Assembly: GCF_020509005.1 (NCBI RefSeq)
Contig: NC_063014.1
Location: 3,844,001-3,908,000, forward strand
From: Fulvia fulva
Taxonomy: Eukaryota > Ascomycota > Dothideomycetes > Mycosphaerellales > Mycosphaerellaceae
Reading direction: 5' to 3'
DNA length: 64,000 nt
Shown here: one piece after another, positions 12,366-23,680 of the stretch
How the letters are laid out: the number at the start of each line of letters is the position of its first letter
How positions within the stretch are numbered: the stretch's first letter is position 1
Made by a program: the position numbers and the translations under genes
The notes under the pieces: model-generated
Told to the model about the DNA's origin: nothing
Database searches by the model: none
Seen by the model: the letters and a program-made list of their open reading frames with translations, nothing else

Positions 12366-13371
12366 CTTCTAATTTAATTACGACGGTATCTTAATACGAC
12401 GACATCCTATAGAATCGTTACTAGGAGGACAATTCCTCTTTAGATCCTTCGCTATCTAGCGAGTCTACTTAATAGGTACGTACGTTATACCCCGACTTGC
12501 TATATCGCTTATAGCGTCGTAACCTTAGTACTAGCTAAACACTATCTAGCGACTCTCTACTTACTTCCTACCTCCTAGTATCCTCTAGAGGTATTAATTA
12601 CGACGCCTGATCGAAGGTTAGAGACCCTCTAGACTAAATGTACTTGCGCTTTTGTGCTTTTGCTATATAAGGGCCTCGTTAGACTTACGTAGCTTACTAA
12701 ACTCGGTTTATATAAGAGCTATCTAATACGCTATCTCTCTACTCCCTCTCTATTGCCCTATCAAACGACCTTCCTCTTTCTACTACGCCTTTCTAAACCC
12801 GTAACGACGCTCTAAGACGTAATAACACCTATTATAAACCCTATCTCGTCGAAGTTATAGGTGTCCTAGTTAAGGATGCTATACTTCTCCTTTATATTAC
12901 GTATAAGTAAGAACTACTTCTCGATAACGTCTAGATCTTCTATTAGAGCTCCCTAACGATCGTATCTACGTGTTATATGAACCTTTAGCTCACGATGCCG
13001 CCTAATAAATCTGTCTATCTAATATAGACTAGCGGGCTTAATACCCTTCTCTTATAGTAATAAATCGGCTATTACTCGTATACTAGCCTTTAATAGCGGG
13101 AAACCTCTAAGATCTAGCTCGAGTATATACTCAAGTATCACCCTCTCTTCTAGCTCTATAAGCTTCTTCGAATTAGGCTCGTAGTCACCCCGAGGAGGTC
13201 GTCTATTTAATCGATACCCTAGTATAGTTCGAGACGCGTCGTATACCTTTATAGTAGGTTGATTCGTGATTGTCGCGTCGCGTTTCGTAGCCTAGACAGC
13301 TCAGGTCAGTTTGGCCTCGTTTAAAGACAATATACGCTATAATAGTAGTTATATAGCTATATCTATAGAAG

Positions 13372-13434
13372 TGGTACAGTTCTTAGTATAAGTGGCCCGC
13401 TCGGTAGTATAGCCCGCTCGGTAGTAAAGCACGT
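13372..13434. repeat. Right terminal inverted repeat of the pogo-like element
   Basis: This is the partner of the left repeat at 12303-12365. The outermost 40 bp or so are identical, and mismatches further in are mostly C/T. Confidence 0.8.
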
Positions 13435-13436
13435 TA

Positions 13437-14340
13437 TACAAGATAACGTTTATATAAAAGCTTAGGTATTAAGCTATATCTAGCAAATTAATATATAAAC
13501 TCGTCCTAATACCGTAAATAGAAAGGTAGTTATTCTAGCCTAGATCTCTAAGGTAGTAAGGCGCTCTATAATCAACTCTACCCCCTACTAGTTATAGTAA
13601 TTGATTATATAAGTATCTAAATAGTTATTTTATACCTAGTAGTCCCTAAAGTTAATGCTTAACTTACTAATTAAGCTAGAAAGAACAGTAAGGCTAATAA
13701 AGCCTTTGTCGCTTAGTAATATCTTCTTCGTATTAGTAATAGCCTTATTACGTTCCTAGTCCTTACGACTATTACAATTTAATACGCTAAGTAGCTACTT
13801 GCGGTCGTCTCTTTAGTAGTAGTTAATAAAGTTTTTCTAGTACTTCTCCTATTACTCTAAGCGCTAATCCTTTACTAGGCGCTTATCGGGGTTAATTATA
13901 TTATATATAAATAGGCCTATATAATAGGTATCCTTAGGCTCGCCGGTAATATTCTAGTAGTCGTTTAGCCTAATATTATTCTTATTCTTATTCTTATTAC
14001 CGTAGCTACTACTATAGTTACTCTCCTTTTAACTAGTACCCTATAATATAGTAGGCGCTCTTTCTTCCTCTACTAAGGTTTCTCCGGAGAAGGTTATAAA
14101 GAATAATCGACCGTTAGTTATTACTAGTACGGTATCGCGTATCTATTCGAGGTAACGCTTCGTAAGCTTTTATAGTAACATTTTCTTACGCTTCTACTTA
14201 TTATATAGAGAAGTACTATAGGCTAGAGCCTACATCTACTAAATAGTAAGTAGGGAGTGTCTACTATATCTTAGTCTATAAAACTGACTAGTCTAAGTAC
14301 TACTTATTGATTCTATATACGCTAGCTAAAGAGAGTTATA
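13437..14340 (-). pseudogene. RIP-decayed coding-like segment, unknown product
   Basis: One minus-strand frame stays open apart from RIP-type stops over about 500 bp. It reads as a charged, Lys/Gln/Asn-rich protein with an NKNKNKN stretch encoded by the TTATTC repeat near 13976-14000, followed by a segment with a KDQERNKAITNTKKILL pattern near 13750-13700. I do not recognise a family. It could be a gag-like or accessory protein of an uncharacterised element, or a duplicated host gene that was RIPed. The density of CpA-to-TpA change shows it belonged to a repeated sequence. Confidence 0.35.
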
Positions 14341-14845
14341 GGCATTAGTTGTGTCTATCTAAGTACTAACGCGTATTAAGAGCAACTTAGTAACATATAA
14401 AGCAACTGTCCGTACCGGATACCTATCGAGATATATAGCTCTAAAGCTAGCCTATTTCGAGGTTCTAGTCACCCTATTTCTATAGCTTAGCTACGGCCCT
14501 AAGCCCCCTTCTAGACTAGCCGAAACTTAGCTAGAACATCACCTGACTTAGATTATAAGCTATACTAGCAATTTACTACAAACCTACTATATACCCTTAA
14601 CGTATATAGCTCGAGTAATATATAGAATACTTATAAGACCTTACGCTATAACCTAAACGGCCGCCCGCTAGTCCTCTCGAAAAGGAGAAGGCGAACTAGA
14701 GACATAGACTCTAGACTAGAAGCCTAGCTAGTAAGCATTAAGCAACTTGTAAGGGAAACCTACGCCTACTAAAAATAGACACAAAGTACACTACTACTAA
14801 GCTAGTAACAATATAGCTAGTAATAATAGCTAAACGAGTAATAGC
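14341..14845. other. RIPed sequence left of Copia-1, no clear gene
   Basis: No convincing frame was seen. It is probably the upstream part of LINE-B, since LINE-B ORF1 begins just beyond Copia-1 on the other side. Copia-1's target duplication ATAGC is at 14841-14845. Confidence 0.3.
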
Positions 14846-15079
14846 TGTTAAATAGGTACGAGTTGCGCAGCAGTGGAAGACGGCGGATCACACAAAAGAC
14901 GAAGAAGGACCCAATGGGATAGCGTGTATCTACATACAGTATCGCCGGTGTTGGTGTAGGTAGATGCTAGGTGTCCGGATGTTGGCCAGCCTATAGGCTG
15001 GCAAACCCTAGTCACGTGATCTAATCACATGACACACCCACACCTACATGCTTGTCCTGCGGCCTGTATGTTCTCAACA
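14846..15079 (-). repeat. Copia-1 3' LTR
   Basis: This 234-bp LTR begins TG and ends CA on either strand. A purine-rich polypurine tract candidate (GAGTGGGAG on the minus strand, 15080-15088) directly precedes it in element orientation. Confidence 0.93.
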
Positions 15080-15114
15080 CTCCCACTCAGGCCACATGGT
15101 CTCCTACAATCCCT

Positions 15115-18100
15115 TTACGCAAGCTGGAGCTGCCTTACAAAGTTTTGGAACTGCTGGCCATTGAGGGGCTTTGTTAACCCATCAGCAGCCATGTCCTTTG
15201 TATGGCAGTAGTCCACTGCAATCTTCTTCTGCCACCAGAGATGTCTGACATAGTTATATGCAACATCAATATGCTTTGACCTTTCATGCACATGGGCATC
15301 TTTGACAAGTGTCAAAGCGGCTTGGTTGTCACCCATGAGCTTGACTGGCCTTAGCTCGTCAACAGTGCCCTTGCTTGCCCTTACACTCGGCTGGAAAGAG
15401 CTCTTTCCCACCAGTTCTGGGCACCCCATTTCCCTGAGGACAGCAGCAAGAAATTGTGACTGCTTTGCGGCTGCGTTCATAGCCATGAACTCAGCTTCCA
15501 TTGTTGATGTTGCAACAGACTTCTGCTTCCTACTCATCCAGGACACAGGTGATCCACAAAGGAACCACACGTATCCCAGAATTGAGACTCTATCCACTTT
15601 GTCCATGGCGTAGTCAGAGTCCGAGTATCCCTGGAGATTGCCCCCTCCCTTTCTATACATAAGACCTAGGTCTGGGTACGACCGCAGGTATCGGGAGAGC
15701 TTCTTCAAAGCCTTCATATGCTGCTGCGAGGGATCAGCAACAAATGAGCTAATTCTTCCAAGGGGGAATGCTAAGTCTGGCCTTGTCATTGTCATTGGCC
15801 ACATCCAGGTACCATTGTGGCTCTGGTAATCCTGTTTGTTGCACCTCTCATCCATAGGTGCCGTAGGTACTAAATGCTCGTAGCTCTCCATAGGTGAGTG
15901 GGTTGGCGTAGCCTTCTCTCTAGCCATGTTCATCTTGGCTAAGTTAGCGTGGACATAGTGTCCTTGATCAAGCTTCAAAGTGCCTTGGGACCTGTCTCTT
16001 GTAATCCTCATTCCAAGGATCTTCGTAGGTTCACCAAGATCTTTAATCTTAAACACTTTTCCAAGCTCAGCCTTAAACCACTGAACATCTGACAGCTTCG
16101 GAGCTGCAATGGGTATGTCATCCACATGGGTAAGGACCATAAGGTCTCTATCCGTATGGATAAGTAGGCATGGATCTACCTGGGACTGGGTAAATCCAAT
16201 CTTCTCTAGCTTCGCAACACAGAGCTTGTTTCAGTCTCTAGCTGCTTGCTTAAGCCCATAAAGGCTTCGTAGGACCTTGAACACCATGTTTGGAGGTGCT
16301 TCAACTCCTGGGGGTGGGATCATATAGATGTCTTCAAGAAGGCTGCTTTGGGTAAAAGCATTATTCACATCCACTAGGTGCATCTCGAGATCTCTCTCAC
16401 ATACTACTGCCATGAATACTCGGAGAGTATCATGTCTAACAGTAGGTGCAAAGGTCTCTTCGAAGTCAACCCCATATTTCTGTGAAAACCCTCTTGCAAC
16501 TAGTCTTGCCTTGAACTTCTCAATGGCTCCACTAATCATTCTTTTCACATCAAAGACCCACCTAGAAGTAATTAGATTCGCACCCTTTGGCGGTACAACT
16601 GCTTCCCAGGTGTTGTTGCTTGCTAAGGCAATAAGTTCGTTCTCGATTGCCTCTCTCCACATATGTCCCCATTCGGGGTCTCCTACGGCTGCCTTATAGG
16701 ACTTTGGGATTGGCACTTCCTGCTGATAGGCTATGGCCTGCCCAACAGCAGCAAATGCATGTTCTTCCACGTCGTTCAGAATCTCCTCTACCCAGCTCAT
16801 TGTAGGGTCTAGATGGAACATCTGGGCGATAAGAGCCTTATGGTGTTTAGCCTCATGCTCTTCAGAGTTATCATCTCCGTCCCCCCTTGACCTCTTGTTG
16901 CCTGCAACCTGAGGTGGCGCTAGGTGTTCGGATGGGTCGAACTGAACGACATCTTCTTTTTCTTTCATTGGAGTACCCTGATCTCCAAACTTCTGGTATT
17001 CCCCAATGTCCTTTGGGGGAGGGGGAAGTTGCACAAACAGCGGTTGCTGTGGTGTTGATGACTTGGGTAGGTTCTGTACAGATCCACCGTTATCGGCCTT
17101 CGACAGTGTTGAAACCGCCTCAATATTTTCTCCTGGCCTTCGTAACGGTGTCTCTGATAATCCCCTATCGGAAAATTTCGCCCCAAAGGGCTTCCTCCCA
17201 ACAGGATTGCGCTGTGGCGCTCGACTCGGCTGGTTAGTGAAGGTGATACCAAGATCCATATCTCCCCCCTTCTCATTCTCAAACCAGTCGACGTGACTAT
17301 GCGCTTTTATTGCTTTCATGTCGGGATCCCAGAACAGCCATTGTTTTGTGGTGTTTTCTGAGTAGCCCACAAACACGGCTTCTTTTCCTCGGTTCATCAA
17401 CTTGTCTCTCCTCAAGCCTTGAGGTTGGGCTCTTGGGTCTACATAGACCACAGCTTTGCATCCCCAGACGCGGAAATGGTCGACTGACGGTACTTGGCCA
17501 GTAAAGGCTTCTTCTGGTGAAAGAGCAATACCATCAATGATCGGACCATTAGGCAGTCTGTTTCTGATCACAGTCTGTGCTTGCAAAGCTTCTGGCCAGA
17601 ACTCAACTGGCATGCCAGAGTCTTCAAGCATAGCCCGGACTGTGTTCTCAGAGGCTTGAATTGACCTTTCCACAGGTCCATTTTGAAGAGAGTTGTAGGC
17701 ATCAGTTGTGTCCATCTGAGTGCCAAACTCCTTCTCCCACTCTTTTAGCAAGGCGAGAATTTCCTTTGCACCATCACTGCGGATCGCAGACAGAAAGCAC
17801 CTTGACTGCCGTTCTGCCTGGACCTTCCAATCCCGTAGGGCTGCAGGAGCGTCGCTCCTGGCCTTCAAAGGGATTACCCACTTCTTCCTAGAGAAGTTGT
17901 CTACAATCTCAAGCCAATATTTGTATCCTAGCCTAGAGACTGCGCCCTGAAAAGGCCCACAGATGTCAATGGAGATGAGGGCCAGCCTCTCCCCTTTCCT
18001 CTCTGTGGCAGGTCCTTTGAACTTCCTCATGTTTGCAAGGGAGCAGACCTTGCAATTCTGGTGTTCAGAAGGAACAGGAATGGGATCTTTCTTGTCAGTG

Positions 18101-19641
18101 ACTCTATGCAGGTTTCTTAGCAGTCCCTTGCCAAGGTGTGCACATCTTCTATGCCATAGCTTCCACTGATCTTCGGACTCAGTGTTAGCCATAGCGGTAC
18201 CGTCACGTTCTTGAGAGAGTATGCCAGCATGCTGTGGCTCAAGAATTTCCGAGATCGAGTGGATAAACGGTACTCCTCCTCGAAGTTTGGTCTGGACAAC
18301 GGGTTTACCAGACAAGGATTTTAGGGTGAAACTGGGTGGTTGGACAGCAAACTGTTGGCTGAACTGATTCCACGAAACAAGACTAACTCCAAGGCCAGGA
18401 ACAAACAGGACATTTTCTAAGACAATTTGCTTTCCAGAAGGACCACCCATTACTGCACTTCCCATATGTGTAGCTTGTAGATAGCCACCCCCAACCTTGA
18501 TCCACTTCCTCTTTTGAAGAGGCTTCAGTGTCCTGAATAGTGAATCTTGGTCAGTCATATGTGATGATGCACAAGAGTCAAGCAACCACTCGGACGAGGG
18601 GTACTTGCCTTTGGCTTCCACAGTGGAATGGGCAACCTCATCAACATCATCATCTTCTGATGGTATCTCAGGGTCTGATGCGTCTTCCTGGGTCGCATGG
18701 GCCCTTGCAGGCTTACTAGAGGAGGCCTTTGGCTTGCGGCTCTCCTTCATCTGCTTTGCAAGGTCCGTCATCACCTTGAGGACATCACGAAGGTTTGGTG
18801 ATGATGACCTCCTACGAGGTGGTGACGGTTGTCTCTTAGCAGGGTAGGTAACCCTAGCTAGTTTGTCCTTGTTCCTAACAGCCTGCTGAGCTGCAGAAAG
18901 GTGTGGGCACTTGCTCATAAAATGGTCACCACCGCAGAGATGGCACGTGAGCTTGCCCTGGAAACCCTTCTTAGCGAACATGGCTGTCCCTTGATGAATC
19001 ATTGATTCTTGCTTCTCCCTAAGAATTGCAAGAATGTCTTGTGGTGAGAGATTCACCTGGGCATCAATTGCATCGCGAATTGAGCCAAATGAGTCTGGCA
19101 GAGCTGCTAAGAGTTGCTGGATCTTTCTGTCCTCAGTCTTGATGTCTTGGAACTGAGGCGAGATTGAAACAGCCCTCCTTGCAATTGAGCTAAGCTCCTG
19201 CCAGGCGTCATCTATAGACTGGTCTTCTGTCATCACGAAATTGGTGTATTGCTGAAGCAAACTTCTTCCAGTAGCGAGAAGTCTTCTCTTATATTTAGCT
19301 TCAGCCCATTCCCACAACTCCTTCGCATGCCGGATCTCGTATGTCATCTCTTGGTCATCTGTCGACAGACAGATGTACATCTCATACAGGGCCGTTGCAT
19401 TGTGCCGTCTGTACGATGCCTTCCTTATCGCTTGATCCAAAGGAAGGGATGACTCCGATGATGCAGAGGGTGTCGCTATAGATGGGGTTGCAGCGGGAAT
19501 GTCCGTGATGATGTCTTCGAGGACCCAGTCAACCTGCTTTGATACCAGGTGTATTCTCATCAGCTTGAACCATGTTTCGTGGTTCTCTCTTGTCAGAAGA
19601 GGTGCTGCTCTCTTTCTTATAAACCCAGTCTCGTTCTCCAT
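15115..19641 (-). pseudogene. Copia-1 gag-pol polyprotein, one in-frame UGA
   Basis: The ATG at 19641 is chosen because the sequence after it (MENETGFIRKRAAPLL) looks like a copia Gag start, and the open frame upstream has no other ATG. The domains run as follows. A copia-type Gag is followed by a CX2CX3HX4C zinc knuckle at residues 233-245. The protease active site is DSCAS near residue 355. Next are the pre-integrase HHCC zinc finger (LWHRRCAHLG..CKVCS) and the integrase DDE with SDGAKEI and NGPVERS. RT begins RWVFDVKR..FKARLVARGF and reaches the catalytic pair in THVDD (about 16115-16130). RNase H has DSDYA, MEAEF and GDNQAAL. The frame is uninterrupted except for UGA at 16231-16233, where Trp is expected just after the LYGLKQAARD motif. 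An intact product would be about 1,508 residues. With the stop, RT is cut before its active site, so this copy cannot be autonomous unless the stop is read through. Confidence 0.92.
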
Positions 19642-20136
19642 TTTTTGTAAGTTGAGGGACAGGTTGGCTGCCCTCAGGTAAAAGGATGTATTCGGTCGTA
19701 CGCGATCGGATCGAAATGGGATAAACCGAACGCGAGGTTGATAGCGGAGAGGATGGCTATCCGCCGGGAAGAGGAGGAAAGTCGGTCGGTAAGGATCGTG
19801 TTGGTGCTGAGACACTGTAGCGTAACTCTCTCAGCAGAGGGGGTTTCTGAGACACTGCGGCTCTCTCAGATGGAACAGTTAGTCGATGCGAACGCGATGT
19901 CCGGAGAGCGACTCTTCTCAGTAAGCTCGCCCACTTGTCTGAGGTATTGGCACAGGCTCCCTGACTCGGAGTCTGACAGTGCCTCACTAGGCTCTTTCAC
20001 GTCTTATATGCACCTACAGCGCGGCTGTAGCTTCCTGTGCAATGCGGGTGCGGCCTCCAGTCTGCCTTCCTTTTGTTCTGAAGAGGAATAACTCCAATAC
20101 GACTTTGTCGAGGGTGAAACACCGAGTTGCTAACTC

Positions 20137-20148
20137 GGGCTCATAACC
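20137..20148 (-). promoter_or_regulatory. Copia-1 primer-binding site, tRNA-Met anticodon-arm type
   Basis: Directly inside the 5' LTR the element strand reads GGTTATGAGCCC. This is the complement of GGGCTCATAACC, the anticodon arm of eukaryotic initiator tRNA-Met, not of a tRNA 3' end. Drosophila copia is known to prime from a cleaved 5' half of this tRNA, so the same half-tRNA mechanism is inferred here. Confidence 0.65.
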
Positions 20149-20382
20149 TGTTAAACAGGTACGAGTTGCGCAGCAGTGGAAGACGGCGGATCACACAAAA
20201 GACGAAGAAGGACCCAATGGGATAGCGTGTATCTACATACAGTATCGCCGGTGTTGGTGTAGGTAGATGCTAGGTGTCCGGATGTTGGCCAGCCTATAGG
20301 CTGGCAAACCCTAGTCACGTGATCTAATCACATGACACACCCACACCTACATGCTTGTCCTGCGGCCTGTATGTTCTCAACA
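20149..20382 (-). repeat. Copia-1 5' LTR
   Basis: This LTR is followed in element orientation by the primer-binding site at 20137-20148. It would contain the element promoter. Confidence 0.93.
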
Positions 20383-20387
20383 ATAGC

Positions 20388-21238
20388 TATAGTAACCGCG
20401 ACTATAAATATAGGGCAAGCCACCCCTCCGGGTTAACTAAACCTCTATATAGAAGGACCTCTATAAAGAGGCTTAAGAGATACTCAAAGTAGATAAGCGC
20501 CTAGCTAGGGCGTATAAGAACACAATTGCCTAACTCCTCGGAGCCCTTAAGGTACTCGAATATTAGATGCCGAGAGTAATCTAGTAGATAATATAGAAAG
20601 CTACTACCTAGTATACTCCTATATAGGCAAACGTAGTAGCTAGCTCCCCTAACCTACGGACCTAAAGGACAACTAACGCTATTAGAGTATACTTTATAGA
20701 CCCGGAGGAGAAGCGAGAGCTAGAGGGCCTAATAAGCAAGGAGCTAGTAGATAGGATTGGCTAGAAGGAGATAGTAGGAGCTAAAATCGAGCCTAGAGGA
20801 GTAATACGCCTCTTTATAGTATAGGAGACAGACCGATAAAAGCTCGAGACCCTTAAGGACTAGATAGTTAAGGTAGCGAGGTCGGTAAAGGTCTCTTACT
20901 AGTAGTTCACGGTAATAGCCTATAGGGTACTAAGGACCTTTAGGGTAGAGAACGACCTCGCCCTACTCTAGATATAGAACTAGAACACCTTACCGGGAGT
21001 ACGCTTTACTAAAGTAGCGTAGCTAAATAAGAACGTCGAAGCTACTAAGACATACTCCTCTCTAATCGTCTAGATAACTACCGCGGAATAAGCGAACTAG
21101 GTCCTAGAAGGAGGACTATTCTAGTAATACGAACGCCTCGACACGGAGATATATAAGAGTAGCTATAGAGTGCTCTAATGCTTTAACTACTAATAATACG
21201 GCTATATCGCGCTAAAGCGTACCGAGAAGACTCCTAAG
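20388..21238 (+). mobile_element. LINE-B, 5' segment (ORF1), RIP-saturated
   Basis: The conceptual frame (about 20500-21238) reads LARAYKNTIAQLLGALKVLE and continues through a conserved LINE ORF1 block to a decayed first zinc knuckle (CFNYQQYGY, cysteines lost to RIP) near 21178-21200. It is homologous to LINE-B' at 36520-37200 and LINE-C at 60200-60780. The frame is cut at 21238 by Chromo-1 and resumes at 28201. The target duplication CTAAG occurs at both edges. Confidence 0.85.
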
Positions 21239-21663
21239 TGTTACGGATCGAGTCGTCTGGACCCTACGAGCCAACCGATTTCGGATCACGTGGTGCCGAG
21301 CCAACTAGTGGGCACTCCCGCTGCAGCTCGCTCGCAGCGATTTCTACGCTCGGTACGCCTTCTAGAGAAAGCACAGAAATGATGGAAAGCAAAGAAAGCA
21401 ATACCCCTGGGCATAAGGGGATCTCCTTTGTATTTAGGAACGCTGAGAATCCCTTATGGCTTCGAGGCGTTCAACTCACTGTTTAATATCACTGTTTGGA
21501 ATACACCACAACACAACCTCTGCCTCACTGCTACTTGATCTCTGCGAGACAAGACAGCTACTGCTTCATCACCCTCCCTCAACTTCCCATCGGCCCGAGA
21601 ACAAACCCGATTGAGCTTGGTCTTCTGATCTTGTGATATCATTAGGTTATACCAAACCTAACA
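21239..21663 (+). repeat. Chromo-1 5' LTR
   Basis: The LTR starts TGTTACGG and ends CCTAACA. A TATA-like TATTTA at 21431 lies about 33 bp before GAGGCGTTCAA (21464-21474), a candidate transcript start that can pair with the primer-binding region. Confidence 0.93.
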
Positions 21664-21682
21664 GCTTTGAACGCCCTCTACG
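21664..21682 (+). promoter_or_regulatory. Chromo-1 primer-binding region, possible self-priming
   Basis: Only 19 bp separate the LTR from the gag ATG. No TGG-type tRNA complement is present. TTGAACGCC (21667-21675) is the exact complement of GGCGTTCAA inside the LTR (21466-21474), as in Tf1-type elements that prime reverse transcription from their own RNA 5' end. Confidence 0.5.
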
Positions 21683-23680
21683 ATGGGAGACCGACAGAGT
21701 GACCGGGGAACACCCGCCCCCAGTGAAGCAAGCAGAGCCCGACGACCTCAGACCGCGAACGATGCTATCAATGCCTTGGCTACTCATACAGGCAACGACA
21801 CCCTCAAGATTGGCAAGCCAGATTTCTACTATGGCGACCGAGACAAGTTCGACACTTGGGTTGCTCAGATGGACATGTACTTCTTGTTCAACTCCATGGC
21901 TGAGAACCTCAAGCCTGTCTTTGCCACTACCTTTCTTCGAGGACGAGCACAGCATTGGGTCAAACCATTCCTTAGGAAGTACCTGGACAGCAATGGAGAA
22001 GATAATGCCGACGGAGTCTTCAAGTCTTACAATCATCTCAAGCATGCTATGAAGAGCGTCTTTGGGGTCTCCAACGAGATTGCCACTGCCGTTCGTGTAA
22101 TTCAGCACTTGACTCAGAAGACATCCACCGCCGAATACGCTGCCAAATTCCAGGAGTACGCACAACTTACCGATTGGGACGACGAAGCACTTCAGGTCAT
22201 GTACCGACGAGGACTGAAGGAGCATGTCAAGGATGAGTTAATGAGGGACGGTCGGAGGATCGATGGCTTAGGCGACCTAGTCCAAGTCACGATTGATCTT
22301 GACGACAAGCTCTACGAAAGAGCTATGGAACGACGATACGACTCCAAGGTATCCGGAAAGGCCGGATACACACCAGGCTACGACAACCATAACAAAGGCT
22401 TCAACGACAACTACAACCACAAGCCTAACAACAAACCATATTACGGACCTCAACCAATGGAGCTCGACGTTACCGAAAAAGGTCGCAAGATCAGGAACAG
22501 CAAGGGGAAAGGAAGACCCCCGAGTTCAGGAAGAGAAACACGAACCTGCTATGGATGTGGCAAACCTGGCCACCTAGCAAGGGACTGCCGCGGTAAGAAT
22601 ATGGTGCGCCGCGAACAGTTCAACATGATGCAACCCCGAACTAGTAAATCTGAGAGCAGTGTTGGATCTCCGGGAGATACCGACTATACTCAGAGAGTGG
22701 AGGAGAGAGCTAGCAACAGAAGCACGAAGCCTCTCCTGGACCCCTCACAAGGACGAGGAGGATACCATGGGCAGCGAATGGAGGTCATTCCATTCGGACT
22801 GCAGAACCGACCACAACAGTTCAACATGATGGCACGAAGAGTCGATTACGAGATCGAATCCGAATCTCGAAATGGTCATGGAAGCCTTCATTGGCGATTC
22901 TGTTACCAAGACTCGTGTCAAGTTCACTACTCCGCAAAGGCTGGAGCAGGGTATTGGCCTCAGCAACCGCGAGGAACCCTGGGAGCGACGCATAGGCAAG
23001 ACGCTACGCTCCGAGAAGTGGACATCGACGAATCCTGCTTCGACGACGACGACAAGGAAAACCAGGACCCAGGATGGAATGGATCGTGGTCACCGGAACC
23101 ACAAGAACGTCAAGAAACCACCGGGCTGGATACGATCGAAGAAGACCAGGATCCGGAAGAATCAAGCCAAGAAGATTCCTCCGAAGGAGAAGAGAGCGAC
23201 ACTGACGACGACAACGAACAGTTGACCTTCACGATTGATGCACCTAAGAAGCTATTCGACATGATCGTACATCTACAGAGAAGGCATGAAGAATTCCTAC
23301 CGAAAGTATCGGGACGGCGAATGCTACACCCAATTGAGTTCGACAAGACCCTCGACACGCTATGGGCAATGGTATGGACATACCCAGCTGTGAGCGTCAC
23401 CGAGAACCTAGCAACAGCTGTCATCGAGAGACCACCGATAGGAAGCCATATGATAGGACCAGGATACCTTACACCGTCAGGAACATTCGTATCGAACGAA
23501 TTACGACACGCCGTACAACACGTACGATCTCTCTACTCAGAAACGCAGAAGATCCAGGAACGTCACCGACTACAGGTGTGGACACAGAAAGGCTCGCGCC
23601 AGGTTCAAGCGGAGGCCTCGAGACACGAAGCACGACGTTCCACATACGAACAGGGAAAAGGATCGACTCCTCAGGAATGA
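21683..23680 (+). CDS. gag: Chromo-1 Gag
   Basis: This is a 665-residue structural protein. The first 200 residues or so carry the fungal Ty3-type capsid fold region ([20 protein letters not shown], then [13 protein letters not shown]). A basic linker follows, then one nucleocapsid zinc knuckle, CX2CX4HX4C ([14 protein letters not shown]), at residues 289-302. The long C-terminal tail is acidic (Asp/Glu-rich near residues 435-515). The start is the first ATG after the LTR. The reading frame contains GGGAAAA in slippery register eight codons before its UGA, so a minority of ribosomes would continue into pol. It should form virus-like particles in the cytoplasm and package the element RNA. The frame is intact. 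Confidence 0.93.
   Translation: MGDRQSDRGTPAPSEASRARRPQTANDAINALATHTGNDTLKIGKPDFYYGDRDKFDTWVAQMDMYFLFNSMAENLKPVFATTFLRGRAQHWVKPFLRKYLDSNGEDNADGVFKSYNHLKHAMKSVFGVSNEIATAVRVIQHLTQKTSTAEYAAKFQEYAQLTDWDDEALQVMYRRGLKEHVKDELMRDGRRIDGLGDLVQVTIDLDDKLYERAMERRYDSKVSGKAGYTPGYDNHNKGFNDNYNHKPNNKPYYGPQPMELDVTEKGRKIRNSKGKGRPPSSGRETRTCYGCGKPGHLARDCRGKNMVRREQFNMMQPRTSKSESSVGSPGDTDYTQRVEERASNRSTKPLLDPSQGRGGYHGQRMEVIPFGLQNRPQQFNMMARRVDYEIESESRNGHGSLHWRFCYQDSCQVHYSAKAGAGYWPQQPRGTLGATHRQDATLREVDIDESCFDDDDKENQDPGWNGSWSPEPQERQETTGLDTIEEDQDPEESSQEDSSEGEESDTDDDNEQLTFTIDAPKKLFDMIVHLQRRHEEFLPKVSGRRMLHPIEFDKTLDTLWAMVWTYPAVSVTENLATAVIERPPIGSHMIGPGYLTPSGTFVSNELRHAVQHVRSLYSETQKIQERHRLQVWTQKGSRQVQAEASRHEARRSTYEQGKGSTPQE

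Larger units (their letters stand above)
12303..13434 (-). mobile_element. pogo/Fot1-like DNA transposon, internally deleted, RIPed
   Basis: Terminal inverted repeats of about 60 bp begin ACGTGCTTTACTACCGAGCG and contain the unit CTACCGAGCGGGCTA twice. The outer 40 bp or so are identical between the ends. The element is flanked by TA on both sides (12301-12302, 13435-13436), the pogo/Tc1-mariner target. Minus-strand decayed translation gives transposase N-terminal blocks: ILEYILELDLRGFPLL at about 13140-13090, RFIRRHRELK at about 13010-12980, and DTYNFDExGF at about 12860-12830. A GNREWVSVIE-like block lies near 12745-12715. The catalytic middle is absent and a C-terminal remnant follows. At 1132 bp it is shorter than typical Fot1 elements of about 1.9 kb, so it was probably non-autonomous. 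Confidence 0.75.
14846..20382 (-). mobile_element. Copia-1: young, un-RIPed Ty1/copia LTR retrotransposon
   Basis: The element is 5537 bp with 234-bp LTRs (14846-15079 and 20149-20382). The LTRs are identical except for one base: 14853 is T where the other copy has C, a CA-to-TA change. It is flanked by the 5-bp target duplication ATAGC (14841-14845 and 20383-20387). The internal region encodes a single gag-pol frame on the minus strand, broken by one UGA. It sits in RIP-saturated sequence, but its own CA and TG content looks normal, so it inserted after that RIP and has not passed through RIP to any visible extent. Near-identical LTRs indicate a recent insertion. Confidence 0.95.

Noticed and set aside
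14858..14885. tRNA-Met-like similarity in the Copia-1 LTR end (GCGCAG..AGTGGAAG)
   Set aside because: The match is short and gapped and could be chance. It was not enough to call a tRNA-derived segment.
16231..16233. Programmed UGA readthrough in Copia-1 pol
   Set aside because: Copia elements normally use one uninterrupted frame, and the codon replaces a Trp just after a conserved RT motif. A point mutation is simpler.
19642..19815. N-terminal extension of Copia-1 gag-pol
   Set aside because: The frame starts at GTG, not ATG, and the extension lies in the leader. Gag-like sequence begins at the ATG at 19641.
21238..21642. Small frames inside both Chromo-1 LTRs (82 and 62 residues)
   Set aside because: They are repeated identically in both LTRs, have no domain features, and are expected by chance in 425 bp of non-coding LTR.
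23362..23658. ATG at 23362 as the start of Chromo-1 pol
   Set aside because: This part overlaps gag and is not Pol-like. The slippery site at 23653 explains how pol is entered.
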